Part shown: in pieces, positions 41,796-50,851 of the stretch
Position numbering within the stretch: the stretch's first letter is position 1
Layout of the letters: each line of letters begins with the position of its first letter
DNA from: DAIOEK01 sp963708715
GTDB lineage: Bacteria; Chloroflexota; Anaerolineae; Anaerolineales; Anaerolineaceae
DNA: 64,000 nucleotides
Reading direction: 5' to 3'
Assembly (NCBI GenBank): GCA_963708715.1
Contig: CAVPSU010000002.1
Coordinates: 310,001-374,000, forward strand
The notes under the pieces: model-generated
What the model was told of the DNA's origin: nothing
Seen by the model: only the letters and a program-made list of their open reading frames with translations
The model's database searches: none
Translations under genes and position numbers: made by a program

Positions 41796-43271
41796 CTAGT
41801 AATTCTTGACCAGACCAACCTTATCATTAAAGGCATTGATGAGTGAGTCGATCTCTTCCACCTGCCCCTGGACTTCGGTGAAGTATTCCTTGTTGTACCA
41901 CATATCCTGGATCTCTTCGTAGGTCTTACCCTGCTGCTCTACCCAGGTAAAGTATTTAAGGTTGTGAATACGGCGTTTCCCGACATAGCTCAGTTCTTCC
42001 ATGTTATCGGTCGATTCGCCTTGCAGGTAGCGGGCATAGTGTTCTGCCGCGTCACTGGTGGTGTACTCGCCAAATTCAGCTTGCATTTCTTTCAGACGGC
42101 TGCCATACAATTCCATGGAATCAGTGAGAACGGTCAGAACGATATCATTCTCACCCAACTCATTGTATTTAGCGAATTTGACCGCTGAAAGTACATTGGA
42201 TATACCGGAGAATCCCATGAGATCCAGTTGAGCAATTACTGCCTCAGGCACACCCTTCTTAGCCAGGTACTTGCGACCTTCAGGCTCGTTGAAGAGGCGG
42301 GAAATGTTGACCACCGCGTTGTCATCAATGGCGACCACATAATCGGTGTTCTTCACGTTGTGGATCCACGGCACATGCTTATCGCCGATGCCCTCGATCC
42401 GGTGAGATCCAAAGCCGTTCTCCAGCAGGGTCGGGCATTGCAGCGCCTCGGAGGCGATGATCTTGCTATAGGGGAATACCTGTTTCATGTAATCGCCGCT
42501 GGCAATCGTACCGGCAGAACCGGTAGCTGAAGCCATTCCGCGATACTCATCCTTAGGACCCATCACCTTTTTGAGCACTTCTTCCATGGCGTGACCGGTG
42601 ATCTCGTAATGGAAGAGATAATTCCCAAATTCTTCGAATTGGTTGAAGATCATCAGGTCTTCACCGGATTTGCGAAGTTCCCAGCATTTATCAAAGATCT
42701 CTTTGACATTCGATTCGGTACCGGGGGTGGCGATCACCTCACCGGCGATCTTGGCTAACCAGTTAAAACGTTCCTTGCTCATTCCTTCCGGAAGGATGGC
42801 GATGGATGTGGTCCCAAGCAATGCGGAATCATAGGCGCCACCGCGGCAGAAGTTGCCCGTGGAAGGCCAGACCGCTTTCTGGGTGGTCGGGTCAAATTGA
42901 CCAGTCACAAGGCGGGGAACCAGACAACCAAAGGCTGCGCCTACTTTATGTGCACCAGTGGGGAACCACTTTCCTACCAATACAATCACCCGAGCTTTCG
43001 TACCAGTAAGGCTGGAGGGTAGTTCCAGATAATTCACGCCGCCGTAGGTTCCGCCTTTGACCACCGGATCATTGTGCCAGTTGATGCGGAACAGGTTTCG
43101 TGGAGAAACGTCCCAGAGTCCGATCTCTTTCAATTCTGTTTTAACCTTGGCTGGAATTAAAGCAGGGTTTTTCATTTGCGCGAAGGTTGGGATCACAATG
43201 TTTTTTTCGCGTGCGCGTTTAACACTTCGTTCCAGACGATCGCTCATTACAGTTAAATCTATTTTTGCCAT
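41796..43271 (-). CDS. PLP-dependent TrpB/threonine-dehydratase-fold protein
   Basis: 491 residues, fold type II PLP family. The Schiff-base Lys is likely in FPTGAHKVGAAFG, similar to the TrpB GSHKxN motif, and SATGSAGTIASGDYMKQVFP is the glycine-rich phosphate-binding region. Residues in the second half (HYEITGHAMEEVLKKVMGPK, SIAILPEGMSKERFNWLAK) are not from a family I can name. It may carry out beta-elimination or replacement on an amino acid. It is the last gene of the ABC-thrC-glycosyltransferase run, and the stem-loop at 41743-41768 follows. The association with carbamoyltransferase and purine genes hints at an ammonia lyase, which is inference. Confidence 0.82.
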   Translation of the reverse strand: MAKIDLTVMSDRLERSVKRAREKNIVIPTFAQMKNPALIPAKVKTELKEIGLWDVSPRNLFRINWHNDPVVKGGTYGGVNYLELPSSLTGTKARVIVLVGKWFPTGAHKVGAAFGCLVPRLVTGQFDPTTQKAVWPSTGNFCRGGAYDSALLGTTSIAILPEGMSKERFNWLAKIAGEVIATPGTESNVKEIFDKCWELRKSGEDLMIFNQFEEFGNYLFHYEITGHAMEEVLKKVMGPKDEYRGMASATGSAGTIASGDYMKQVFPYSKIIASEALQCPTLLENGFGSHRIEGIGDKHVPWIHNVKNTDYVVAIDDNAVVNISRLFNEPEGRKYLAKKGVPEAVIAQLDLMGFSGISNVLSAVKFAKYNELGENDIVLTVLTDSMELYGSRLKEMQAEFGEYTTSDAAEHYARYLQGESTDNMEELSYVGKRRIHNLKYFTWVEQQGKTYEEIQDMWYNKEYFTEVQGQVEEIDSLINAFNDKVGLVKNY

Positions 43272-43287
43272 TCTTGATTACTCCTCT

Positions 43288-44229
43288 TTAACGTTCAAAA
43301 TCTGTAGGTTCTTCACGAACAATATACAACGGACGACCTTTGACTTCATCATAAATCCGTCCTATGTATTCACCCAATATTCCCAGCGAGATGAGCTGGA
43401 CGCCACCTAAGAACAGGACTGCGATCAGCGTGGTCGCCTGTCCAAAGAAAGCCTGCTCACCCGCCAGACGCACAATTGCTACTATTGGTATAGCAAGGAT
43501 GCTCACACCGGCAGCAATAAAACCAATGAACGTAGCCAACTGAAGTGGGAAGTAAGAGAAACTTGTGATCGCATTCAAGGCTAATTTCATCATCTTACTG
43601 AAGGGATACTTGGTAACCCCGGCAAACCGGGCTGCCCTCCGGTAAGGTATACCCACCTGTTTAAAACCGATCCAGGACGACATTCCCCTTAGAAAGCGAT
43701 GTCTCTCCCGCATTTGATTCATCACATTGATGACCTTCCGGTCGAGTAAGCGAAAGTCGCCAGAATCGAGCGGGATTTTCACATCTGTGATCCTGTAGAT
43801 GATCCGGTAAAACAGAGAAGCGGTCACTTTTTTGAACCATGATTCGCCTTCCCGCTCCGCCCGGATAGCGTAGACAACTTCGTTGCCTTCTTTCCATTTA
43901 TCGATCATCTGTAAGATCACTTCAGGGGGATCTTGCAAATCAGCGTCAATGATGATTGCGGCGTCGCCCCGGCAATAATCCAGTCCGGCTGTCACAGCGA
44001 TCTGATGACCGAAGTTACGGGCAAAGATCACCGGGCGAATCCGGACATCCTTTGTTGCCATTTCCCGGATGATCTGGGTAGACCGGTCTTTGGATCCATC
44101 ATCCACCAGTACCAGCTCCCACGGAGATCCGGTTTTATCCATTGTTTCGACGATGCGATCGTGGAGAACCGGTAGACTCTCCTCTTCGTTGAACACCGGC
44201 GAAATAATGGAATAGATCGGTTTTTCCAT
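43288..44229 (-). CDS. Glycosyltransferase family 2, DPM1/GtrB-like
   Basis: 313 residues. The N-terminal GT-A fold has IISPVFNEEESLPVLHDRIV, VDDGSKDRSTQI and IIDADLQDPPE with the DxD. Two hydrophobic helices follow near the C-terminus (FIGFIAAGVSILAIPIVAIV, TTLIAVLFLGGVQLISLGIL), as in GtrB and similar polyprenyl-phosphate glycosyltransferases. It would transfer a sugar to a polyprenyl phosphate or a cell-surface glycan at the inner membrane face. Its place between two PLP enzymes of the nucleobase operon is unexpected. Confidence 0.9.
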   Translation of the reverse strand: MEKPIYSIISPVFNEEESLPVLHDRIVETMDKTGSPWELVLVDDGSKDRSTQIIREMATKDVRIRPVIFARNFGHQIAVTAGLDYCRGDAAIIIDADLQDPPEVILQMIDKWKEGNEVVYAIRAEREGESWFKKVTASLFYRIIYRITDVKIPLDSGDFRLLDRKVINVMNQMRERHRFLRGMSSWIGFKQVGIPYRRAARFAGVTKYPFSKMMKLALNAITSFSYFPLQLATFIGFIAAGVSILAIPIVAIVRLAGEQAFFGQATTLIAVLFLGGVQLISLGILGEYIGRIYDEVKGRPLYIVREEPTDFER

Positions 44230-44236
44230 CGGCTTC

Positions 44237-45478
44237 CTATAACACTTTCTTGAGAGCAGATAAGGTTGGTTCGATGATGAGTGCCTCAGGGACTGCCTTC
44301 ATAGCGGATCTGATATCTTTTAATCCACTTCCAGTATTTATCACAAGGACTTCATCATCCTGTCCAATGACACCAGTTTTTACGGCTGCTTCCAGTCCGG
44401 CGTACGCCGTGGACCCAGCCGGTTCAGCAAAGATGCCTACCCGGCCAAGTTTGGCAATCGCTTCGATGATCTCGGAATCTGGAACAGTGATATATTGACC
44501 ACCGGTTTCGCGTGCAGCCCTAACAGCCCGGACGCCATCCCGGGGAAGGTCGACTGAGATACTATCTGCCAGGGTGGTTGCCGCAACCGGTATGATCTCT
44601 TCGGTTCCAGCCTTGAACGCATTCGCAATGGCCGCAGACTCATCGGATTGAATTCCGAAGATGCGGGGCATTTGTTCCAACCAACCCAATTGTTGCAGAT
44701 CCTTAAACCCTTTGTGCAACCCGGAAATAATATTCCCATCGCCCACCGAAACAAATACATTCAAAGGTTTCCCGTTCGATTTGCGATTCAAGAGTAATTT
44801 TTCCCAGATCTCGAGCGCACCCGTCTTTTTACCTTCAGCCGTGAATGGATTAAATCCGGTATTCCTGCAGTACCAGCCAAATTCTTTAGCGGCTTCAATG
44901 GTCAAGTCAAAGGCTGAATCATAATTTCCATCGACCAGAATGACCCTTGCCCCAAATACCAACAATTGGGCTACCTTCGCCTGAGGAGCAGTTTTGGGAG
45001 CAAAAATAATGGCAGGTTGACCAATGGCTGCAGCCATACATGCCAATGCCGCACCCGCATTTCCGGTGGAGGCAGTTACCACGATCTCAGATTTGATCTC
45101 ACGCGTTCTGGCAACCACAATCGCGCTGGCACGGTCTTTGAATGACGCACTGGGGTTCTTGCCTTCATCTTTGATCCAAAGCCGTTTTATCCCCAGGTTT
45201 TTCGTCAGTTGAGTAGGCTCGAAAATCGGAGTTCCACCCGCAGCACGTAGTGGGGTTCCTACACCGCCCGGATCACCCACTGGCAGGATGGGTAAATACC
45301 GCCATAAAGATGGATCAGCCGAATTAGTTATCGTTGAGACTGAGACTTCTTTTTGTATATGTTCGTAATCCAGAACCACATCCAGATTGCCGCCATCCAG
45401 CGGACAGGTGTACGTCACTTCAGTGGGACCATATTCTTTTCCACAAAGTGAACAGCGATAACCAATAAATTTTTCCAT
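44237..45478 (-). CDS. thrC: Threonine synthase-like PLP enzyme
   Basis: 413 residues. An N-terminal zinc ribbon (YRCSLCGKEYGPTEVTYTC, then CPLDGG) precedes the fold type II domain: Lys in KDEGKNPSASFKDRAS, ASTGNAGAALACMAAA, and the glycine-rich NTGSGLKDI. This matches threonine synthases of the kind with an N-terminal zinc ribbon, which turn O-phosphohomoserine into threonine. Some such proteins instead act as cystathionine or diaminopropionate lyases, and the operon context (nucleobase import, carbamoyl transfer) leaves the substrate open. It starts 26 bases before the permease gene stop and ends seven before the glycosyltransferase gene. Confidence 0.85.
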   Translation of the reverse strand: MEKFIGYRCSLCGKEYGPTEVTYTCPLDGGNLDVVLDYEHIQKEVSVSTITNSADPSLWRYLPILPVGDPGGVGTPLRAAGGTPIFEPTQLTKNLGIKRLWIKDEGKNPSASFKDRASAIVVARTREIKSEIVVTASTGNAGAALACMAAAIGQPAIIFAPKTAPQAKVAQLLVFGARVILVDGNYDSAFDLTIEAAKEFGWYCRNTGFNPFTAEGKKTGALEIWEKLLLNRKSNGKPLNVFVSVGDGNIISGLHKGFKDLQQLGWLEQMPRIFGIQSDESAAIANAFKAGTEEIIPVAATTLADSISVDLPRDGVRAVRAARETGGQYITVPDSEIIEAIAKLGRVGIFAEPAGSTAYAGLEAAVKTGVIGQDDEVLVINTGSGLKDIRSAMKAVPEALIIEPTLSALKKVL

Positions 45479-45504
45479 GATCTATCCTATATTCTCAACC
45501 AATT

Positions 45505-46473
45505 TTAGATACCCCGTTGTCCACGAACATACGGTACACCGAGCGCGCCAGGCGCTCCAATACGTTTCCGGAATGCATCCCAGGAGCCTAATACCAATAC
45601 AATGATGGTAAAAGCATAAGGCAGCATCTGCAAGAAAAATCCCAGATAAGGATTGTAAAAAAAAGGATTCTTGAACGTAAAGAGCGTCATCGGTCCCTGA
45701 ATATCAAGAATCAACCTTCTCAATGCACCAAAAATGTAAGATCCGAACATCGCCCGGAAAGGATCCCATTGCGAGAATATGACCAAACCGACGGCTATCC
45801 ATCCCTGACCACCAGTGGTTAATTCGCTGAACCAACCGGGTGAAATGGCCAGACTGATCGTTGCGCCAGACAATCCGGCGAACAAACCGCACACAAAGAC
45901 ATAAATATAGCGCAAACGATATACATTTATACCCAGCGCATCCGCTGCCGCAGGAAATTCTCCTACCGCACGCAAGTGCATTCCAGGTCTTGTGCGGTTG
46001 ATAAAGTACCAACTCAATGGAATTACCAGGTAACCAAGGTAGACCATAATGCTTTGCTTAGTGAAGAAGATAGGCCCAAGTATGGGGATTTTATCCAAAA
46101 GCGGAATGGTTAAGACAGGAAGAAGGGAGATAACGCCCGCCTTACTCAGATTTTCCCCAAATACCAGACTGATCCCTGTTCCAAGAAAAGTGAGAGATAA
46201 GCCACTAACAACCTGGTCTGCTTGTAATGTAATTGAAATAAATGCATGGACCTGGCTTAGTAACCCTGCGATCAGCATTGCAGCAAGTACGCCCAACCAG
46301 GGATTTCCTGTAGATAAGGTAACACTGAATGCCGTCATCGCGCCAATTAACATCATCCCTTCCATACCGAGCTGCATGATGCCAGCACGTTCGGAAAATA
46401 TTCCCCCCAAAGTAGCGAACAGTAAAACCGTTCCTGACGCGACACCCGCTTGCAAGATAATGATGAAGTCCAT
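45505..46473 (-). CDS. BMP-type ABC transporter permease (YufQ/NupC-type)
   Basis: 322 residues with 8-10 hydrophobic segments. The coupling region near residue 180 reads RTRPGMHLRAVGEFPAAADA, characteristic of the branched-chain/BMP permease family, and FSERAGIMQLGMEGMMLIGA lies near the N-terminus. With the permease encoded next to it, it forms the membrane pore of a nucleoside or purine importer. Two bases separate it from the previous permease gene. Confidence 0.9.
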   Translation of the reverse strand: MDFIIILQAGVASGTVLLFATLGGIFSERAGIMQLGMEGMMLIGAMTAFSVTLSTGNPWLGVLAAMLIAGLLSQVHAFISITLQADQVVSGLSLTFLGTGISLVFGENLSKAGVISLLPVLTIPLLDKIPILGPIFFTKQSIMVYLGYLVIPLSWYFINRTRPGMHLRAVGEFPAAADALGINVYRLRYIYVFVCGLFAGLSGATISLAISPGWFSELTTGGQGWIAVGLVIFSQWDPFRAMFGSYIFGALRRLILDIQGPMTLFTFKNPFFYNPYLGFFLQMLPYAFTIIVLVLGSWDAFRKRIGAPGALGVPYVRGQRGI

Positions 46474-46475
46474 AA

Positions 46476-47606
46476 TTAGTTCTCCTCCCGTTTTTCAATG
46501 GTTAGTTTATAGCGAAGGAGAAAATCACTCGCGATCAGACTTACGAGGATGATACCCTGTATCATTTTTGGAACACCGGATGGTTGAATCTCACGTCCAG
46601 CCAGGATCAATGCCCCGAATAAGACAGAAACTACAACTACAGCAAATGGATTCAATTTCGCCAACCAGGCAACAATGATCCCCGTGAAACCGTACCCTGG
46701 TGAAATTGATCCCTGCAGACGGTGAACCACGCCAGTGATCTCTGACATACCAGCCAGTCCCGCCAGAGCACCGGAAAGCATCATTACCAGGATTATGTTT
46801 TTTTGGATTGATATACCGGCGTATTTCGCAGCCCGAGGATTATCACCGATGAGACGAATTTCATACCCCCACTTACTCCGATACATAATAAACCAGATGA
46901 TAAAAGTTGCAATAACCGCTAAGACCAGGCCAAAATGAGTTGTTAATCCGCGGAGTATAGGAAATTCTTTCGCATAATCCAATAACCGTGGCAACCAGGC
47001 TACCTTTGGAAATACCTTTGACATTTGGAAACCTGCTTCTGACCAAACTCCATAAATAAAGAAGTTGTTCAAAGCGATCGCGATATAGTTCATCATCAAA
47101 GTAGTGATCACTTCATTTACGTTAAACTTAGCTTTCAGGTAGCCAGGAATAAAGCCCCAAATAGCTCCCATAAGAAGACCGGCTAACACCATAACCAGAA
47201 TGAATATCCATCTAGGGGTAGTCTCAGTAAGGATTGGTGTCAAGATTACTGCTGATGCCCCTAAGGCACCCACAAAGAATTGTCCTTCAGCACCAATGTT
47301 CCATAGTTTCATTCGAAATGCGATGGAACAAGCCAGCCCAACCAGGATCAAAGGAATGGCTTTTACCATCGTGTCCGAAAATTGGCCCAGGCTTCCGAAC
47401 GATGCTTTACCGATGTGGGCATATACTGCCCACGGGTTTCCCCCTGCAATAGCCAGAACGATCGCCCCGATCAATAAAGCAAAAACAACAGCTCCAAGGG
47501 ACAGGGCTAAAGGTAACCACCAGGACACATCATTTAGTCTGGGTTCAAATCTAATTATGTACGGAAGCCGAGATCTATGCGGTTTGTTTTTAATGAATTC
47601 AGCCAT
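46476..47606 (-). CDS. BMP-type ABC transporter permease (YufP-type)
   Basis: 376 residues from ATG 47606, which overlaps the stop of the ATPase gene by eight bases (ATGGCTGA); an earlier in-frame start at 47639 is less likely. The N-terminus has an extra hydrophilic arm, then helices such as LPLALSLGAVVFALLIGAIV; the coupling region has SKWGYEIRLIGDNPRAAKYA. Together with the next permease and the double ATPase it makes the importer. It belongs to the family found in purine nucleoside transporters (PnrABCDE-, Nup-like). Confidence 0.9.
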   Translation of the reverse strand: MAEFIKNKPHRSRLPYIIRFEPRLNDVSWWLPLALSLGAVVFALLIGAIVLAIAGGNPWAVYAHIGKASFGSLGQFSDTMVKAIPLILVGLACSIAFRMKLWNIGAEGQFFVGALGASAVILTPILTETTPRWIFILVMVLAGLLMGAIWGFIPGYLKAKFNVNEVITTLMMNYIAIALNNFFIYGVWSEAGFQMSKVFPKVAWLPRLLDYAKEFPILRGLTTHFGLVLAVIATFIIWFIMYRSKWGYEIRLIGDNPRAAKYAGISIQKNIILVMMLSGALAGLAGMSEITGVVHRLQGSISPGYGFTGIIVAWLAKLNPFAVVVVSVLFGALILAGREIQPSGVPKMIQGIILVSLIASDFLLRYKLTIEKREEN

Positions 47607-49167
47607 TTTCTTTGACAGCCCCTTGTGCATAAATATCATCCAAGCGAGTACCGGTCATCATTAATCCAATTTTTTCAATATCACCATCGGTCACTTCACC
47701 CATAATCCGACCGTCATAAATCACATAAATACGGTCACTAAGAGCAAGCAATTCTTCCAATTCTTCTGATACCAGCAATACTCCAGCGCCAGCTTCGCGC
47801 TGGACAAGTAATAATCGTTGCACACCTTCGATTGCCCCAACATCGAGTCCACGTGTTGGCTGCATGGCAACCATAAAATCTGGCTTAGATGAAATTTCGC
47901 GAGCAAGAATGACGCGCTGTAAATTTCCACCAGAAAGTAACCGAACTGGGGTATTGATGGTTGGGATAAGAATGTCAAATGCTTTTCGTAAATCAGTCGC
48001 ATATTTGTCTGCAGCAGTAGAGTTAATCATCCAACCATATCCGATTGGTGTCGTTTGATAACTCTTCATAATGACGTTATCCGTCAGTGATAGATTGGGA
48101 GCTGTCCCGACGTGAGTCCGGTCCTCAGGAACATGCGAAATTTTATGTTTTATACTGATACCCGCATCTTTATTGGTAATATCATCTTCATTGATTTTGA
48201 TAGTACCTTTGGTGCTTTTCCTTAAACCGGTTAGAACCTCAGCCAATTCGCTCTGTCCATTTCCGGCAACCCCTGCTAACCCCACAATTTCGCCATGCTT
48301 CACATAAAGGGATATTCCTCGTAAGGCGGGGAGTCCTTTATCGTTCTGGCACCATACATCTTCCGCAGATAAGACGATATTACCAGCATGGACAGGTTTT
48401 TTGTGGAGGTCAAAAATGACATCGCGTCCAACCATGAGGCGGGCAAGGTCTTTGATACTCGTATCGCTTGTCTTTATTCCGGCTGCGGTTACTTTCCCTC
48501 GCCGCAATATGGTCACCCTATCTGCGATATTCATGACTTCGTTGAGTTTGTGGCTAATAAATATTATGGACTTCCCGAGCGAGGTCATATGTCGCAATGT
48601 ATCAAACAAGACATTGATTTCCTGGGGAGCCAGAACTGCAGTTGGTTCATCCATAATCAGAATGTCAACGCCACGATAAAGCATCTTCAGGATTTCCACA
48701 CGTTGTTGCTCTCCGACTGAGAGCTGCCAGATTTTTGCAGTTGGGTCAATGGGAAGGCCATATTTCGTGCCCATTTCTGCAATTGTTTTATCGTACTTAT
48801 TTAGATCAAGAAAAAACCGGGGTTCTTGTAGTCCCAGTAAAATATTCTCAGTAACAGATTGGATAGGAACCAGCATAAAATGCTGATGTACCATGCCAAT
48901 TCCTTCTTCAATGGCATGGCGGGGTGAATTAAAATTTACTTCTTTCCCATGCACATTAATAGATCCCGCATCCTGCTGGTATAAACCAGCCAGAATATTC
49001 ATCAATGTGCTTTTTCCCGCACCATTTTCCCCTAGCAGAGCATGAATTTCCCCCTTACGGAGAGAAAAATCAACATGGTCATTCGCGAGAACCCCCGGGA
49101 ATCGTTTGACAATTCCCTTCATGACTATTACATTTTCTTTCTCTTGTGTTTCAGGAGATGAAAACAT
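47599..49167 (-). CDS. BMP-type ABC transporter ATP-binding protein, double ATPase
   Basis: 522 residues with two ABC domains in tandem, as in ribose/BMP importers. First: GENGAGKSTLMNIL, signature LSVGEQQRVEILKML and LIMDEPTAVLAPQE. Second: GLAGVAGNGQSELAEVL (degenerate Walker A), LLSGGNLQRVILAREI and QPTRGLDVGAIEG. It energises uptake by the two permeases. It lies 84 bases after the substrate-binding protein gene, and a stem-loop (49205-49239) sits between, which may set their ratio. Confidence 0.93.
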   Translation of the reverse strand: MFSSPETQEKENVIVMKGIVKRFPGVLANDHVDFSLRKGEIHALLGENGAGKSTLMNILAGLYQQDAGSINVHGKEVNFNSPRHAIEEGIGMVHQHFMLVPIQSVTENILLGLQEPRFFLDLNKYDKTIAEMGTKYGLPIDPTAKIWQLSVGEQQRVEILKMLYRGVDILIMDEPTAVLAPQEINVLFDTLRHMTSLGKSIIFISHKLNEVMNIADRVTILRRGKVTAAGIKTSDTSIKDLARLMVGRDVIFDLHKKPVHAGNIVLSAEDVWCQNDKGLPALRGISLYVKHGEIVGLAGVAGNGQSELAEVLTGLRKSTKGTIKINEDDITNKDAGISIKHKISHVPEDRTHVGTAPNLSLTDNVIMKSYQTTPIGYGWMINSTAADKYATDLRKAFDILIPTINTPVRLLSGGNLQRVILAREISSKPDFMVAMQPTRGLDVGAIEGVQRLLLVQREAGAGVLLVSEELEELLALSDRIYVIYDGRIMGEVTDGDIEKIGLMMTGTRLDDIYAQGAVKENG

Positions 49168-49204
49168 CAGCCCTCGACCTGAATTGAAATAAGTTAATAT
49201 GGAT

Positions 49205-49239
49205 AGGGGACCAGATCGATATAGCTGACCTGGTCCCCT
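49205..49239. terminator. Stem-loop between binding-protein and ATPase genes
   Basis: AGGGGACCAG (49205-49214) pairs with CTGGTCCCCT (49230-49239), 15-base loop, no T-run. Likely to stabilise the upstream mRNA or attenuate transcription, giving more binding protein than ATPase. Confidence 0.55.
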
Positions 49240-49251
49240 GTTACAGTTTAA

Positions 49252-50571
49252 TTATTGAGGTAGTTCAGCGGTGATGCCGTCTGCCCACCAGCGCATGCAG
49301 TATTTGCATTCCAATCCTGGAGCGCCCGGAGGGAATTGATCGAGATCAGCTTGTACCATCTTTTCGCCTTCGGGAACGACAACATTGCCCTGATTATCTT
49401 TAATCGGGCCAGCGAATACATCAAATCGAGTGAATGTACCCGCCTGCATCTCGGCGAGGGTTTCCTTGACAAGGGTGATCACAGCAGGATCAAGATCCTT
49501 CAAACCTGTGGTGAGCTCTTGACCTTCCATGAAACCGTAAATGCCAAGTGATCCAGAATCTGCATCAAAATAGTCCCAACCTGGTTTGTAGGTCTTATCC
49601 ATAACACCTTTGACTACACCTGCGTATACAGGACCCCAGTTCCAGTAGATAGTGGTTAGGCAGCGTTCGGCTTTGCAGGAACCAACGAAGTCATATGTGA
49701 TTCCCCATTTACCTTTTTCAGTTGCAACATCTGCCACTGCAGGAGTATCTGCACCGGTGAGAACTACATCCGCACCTGCATCGAACAGGGAAGCTGCGGC
49801 GTCCTTCTCAGCTACCGGGTCATGCCAGGTATTGATCCAGCGAACATCCATAGTGCATTCGGGGCAGGTTTTCTTCGCGCCCAACATGAATGCATTACCC
49901 AGGCGGAGTTCTTCCGGGATGGGGAAGGTGGCCATATAACCTAACTTCGGAGTACCATCCATTTTTGCGCGAGCGCCAGCCAACATACCGGCTAGATATT
50001 TCATGTCTTCCATCGCACCAAAAAGGTTACCAAAATTGGTCATATTTGATTTATATCCACTGATATGAATAAAAGTCGCATCAGGGAATTCACCGGCAAC
50101 GGTTTCCATCGGATCCATGTAACCAAAGGAGGTACCAAAGATTACATTGAAGCCCTTTCGAGCTAAGCTGCGGAAAACCTGTTCAGAGTCTGCGCCTTCT
50201 GGTACGTTCTCAATATAAGCGGTATGGACATCAGGCATGTTCTGATCAATATAAGTTATGCCATTGTAGTGAGCTTCTGACCAGCCACCGTCATTGTGGG
50301 GGCCAATCAAAACGAATGCCACATTGAATTTGCCATCAACAACGTCCGGGATCTGTAAAGAACCTGATTCAGCCGGAGCCGCGGCGGGTACTTCTGTGGC
50401 AACGGGTGCAGCTGGAGCTGCGGGAGCAGCAGGAGCTTGGGTGGCGGGAGCGGGTTGTGGTGCAACCGGCGCGGGCGCTTCAGTCGCAGGTGCTGCGGGG
50501 GCGCAGGCTACTAAAACCATTGTGGCAATCAGCAAACTAGCTGCAATACGCCAAACATACTTGGTATTCAT
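49252..50571 (-). CDS. BMP-family substrate-binding lipoprotein (PnrA/Med-like)
   Basis: 439 residues from ATG 50571, which has GGAGG seven bases upstream. Signal and lipobox: LIATMVLVAC followed by an Ala/Pro-rich linker of about 60 residues. The BMP domain has FNVAFVLIGPHNDGGWSEAH, NVIFGTSFGYMDPMETVA, and GADVVLTGADTPAVADVATE. Relatives bind nucleosides, purines or autoinducer; here purines fit the deaminases upstream. It is first in the importer unit with a 280-base leader. Confidence 0.92.
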   Translation of the reverse strand: MNTKYVWRIAASLLIATMVLVACAPAAPATEAPAPVAPQPAPATQAPAAPAAPAAPVATEVPAAAPAESGSLQIPDVVDGKFNVAFVLIGPHNDGGWSEAHYNGITYIDQNMPDVHTAYIENVPEGADSEQVFRSLARKGFNVIFGTSFGYMDPMETVAGEFPDATFIHISGYKSNMTNFGNLFGAMEDMKYLAGMLAGARAKMDGTPKLGYMATFPIPEELRLGNAFMLGAKKTCPECTMDVRWINTWHDPVAEKDAAASLFDAGADVVLTGADTPAVADVATEKGKWGITYDFVGSCKAERCLTTIYWNWGPVYAGVVKGVMDKTYKPGWDYFDADSGSLGIYGFMEGQELTTGLKDLDPAVITLVKETLAEMQAGTFTRFDVFAGPIKDNQGNVVVPEGEKMVQADLDQFPPGAPGLECKYCMRWWADGITAELPQ

Positions 50572-50851
50572 GTAACTCCTCCAATTAGATACGAATTGAT
50601 TTGACTGAGTAAACGGGATTGCAAGCCAATGAAAATCGTGCCAGGATGTCACCTCCTTTCAACGATCTACTCACGCACAGAAGCAGGATTCTGCTTCAAG
50701 TAGGTCTATAAAACAGACACATCAGCGTTACCAACCTATTTTACCCGAAACTAAACAAAGAATCTTAGTAATCAGCTACCAATATCAAAGTACAAAATCG
50801 GTTCAATGAAATATCCCCCGCTGACTTACAGAGGGGGATACATATCAAAGA
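50572..50851 (-). promoter_or_regulatory. Long leader of the BMP importer, contains strong isolated Shine-Dalgarno
   Basis: On the minus strand this 280-base stretch has a hairpin TATCCCCC/GGGGGATA (50812-50840) soon after the carbamate kinase stop; a small hairpin GAAGCAG-GATT-CTGCTTC near 50687-50704; and AAAGGAGGTGA (about 50653-50663), a near-perfect anti-16S match that lies 80 bases before the real start. No purine riboswitch consensus or obvious promoter is recognisable. It could encode a short CTG- or TTG-started leader peptide. Nothing else is seen. Confidence 0.4.

Noticed and set aside
44237..45478. Diaminopropionate ammonia-lyase (YgeX) by context
   Set aside because: The N-terminal zinc ribbon and motifs fit threonine synthase; no YgeX-specific sequence is visible.
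50572..50851. Purine riboswitch before the BMP importer
   Set aside because: I could not find the conserved purine aptamer junction sequences; a covariance-model search would settle it.
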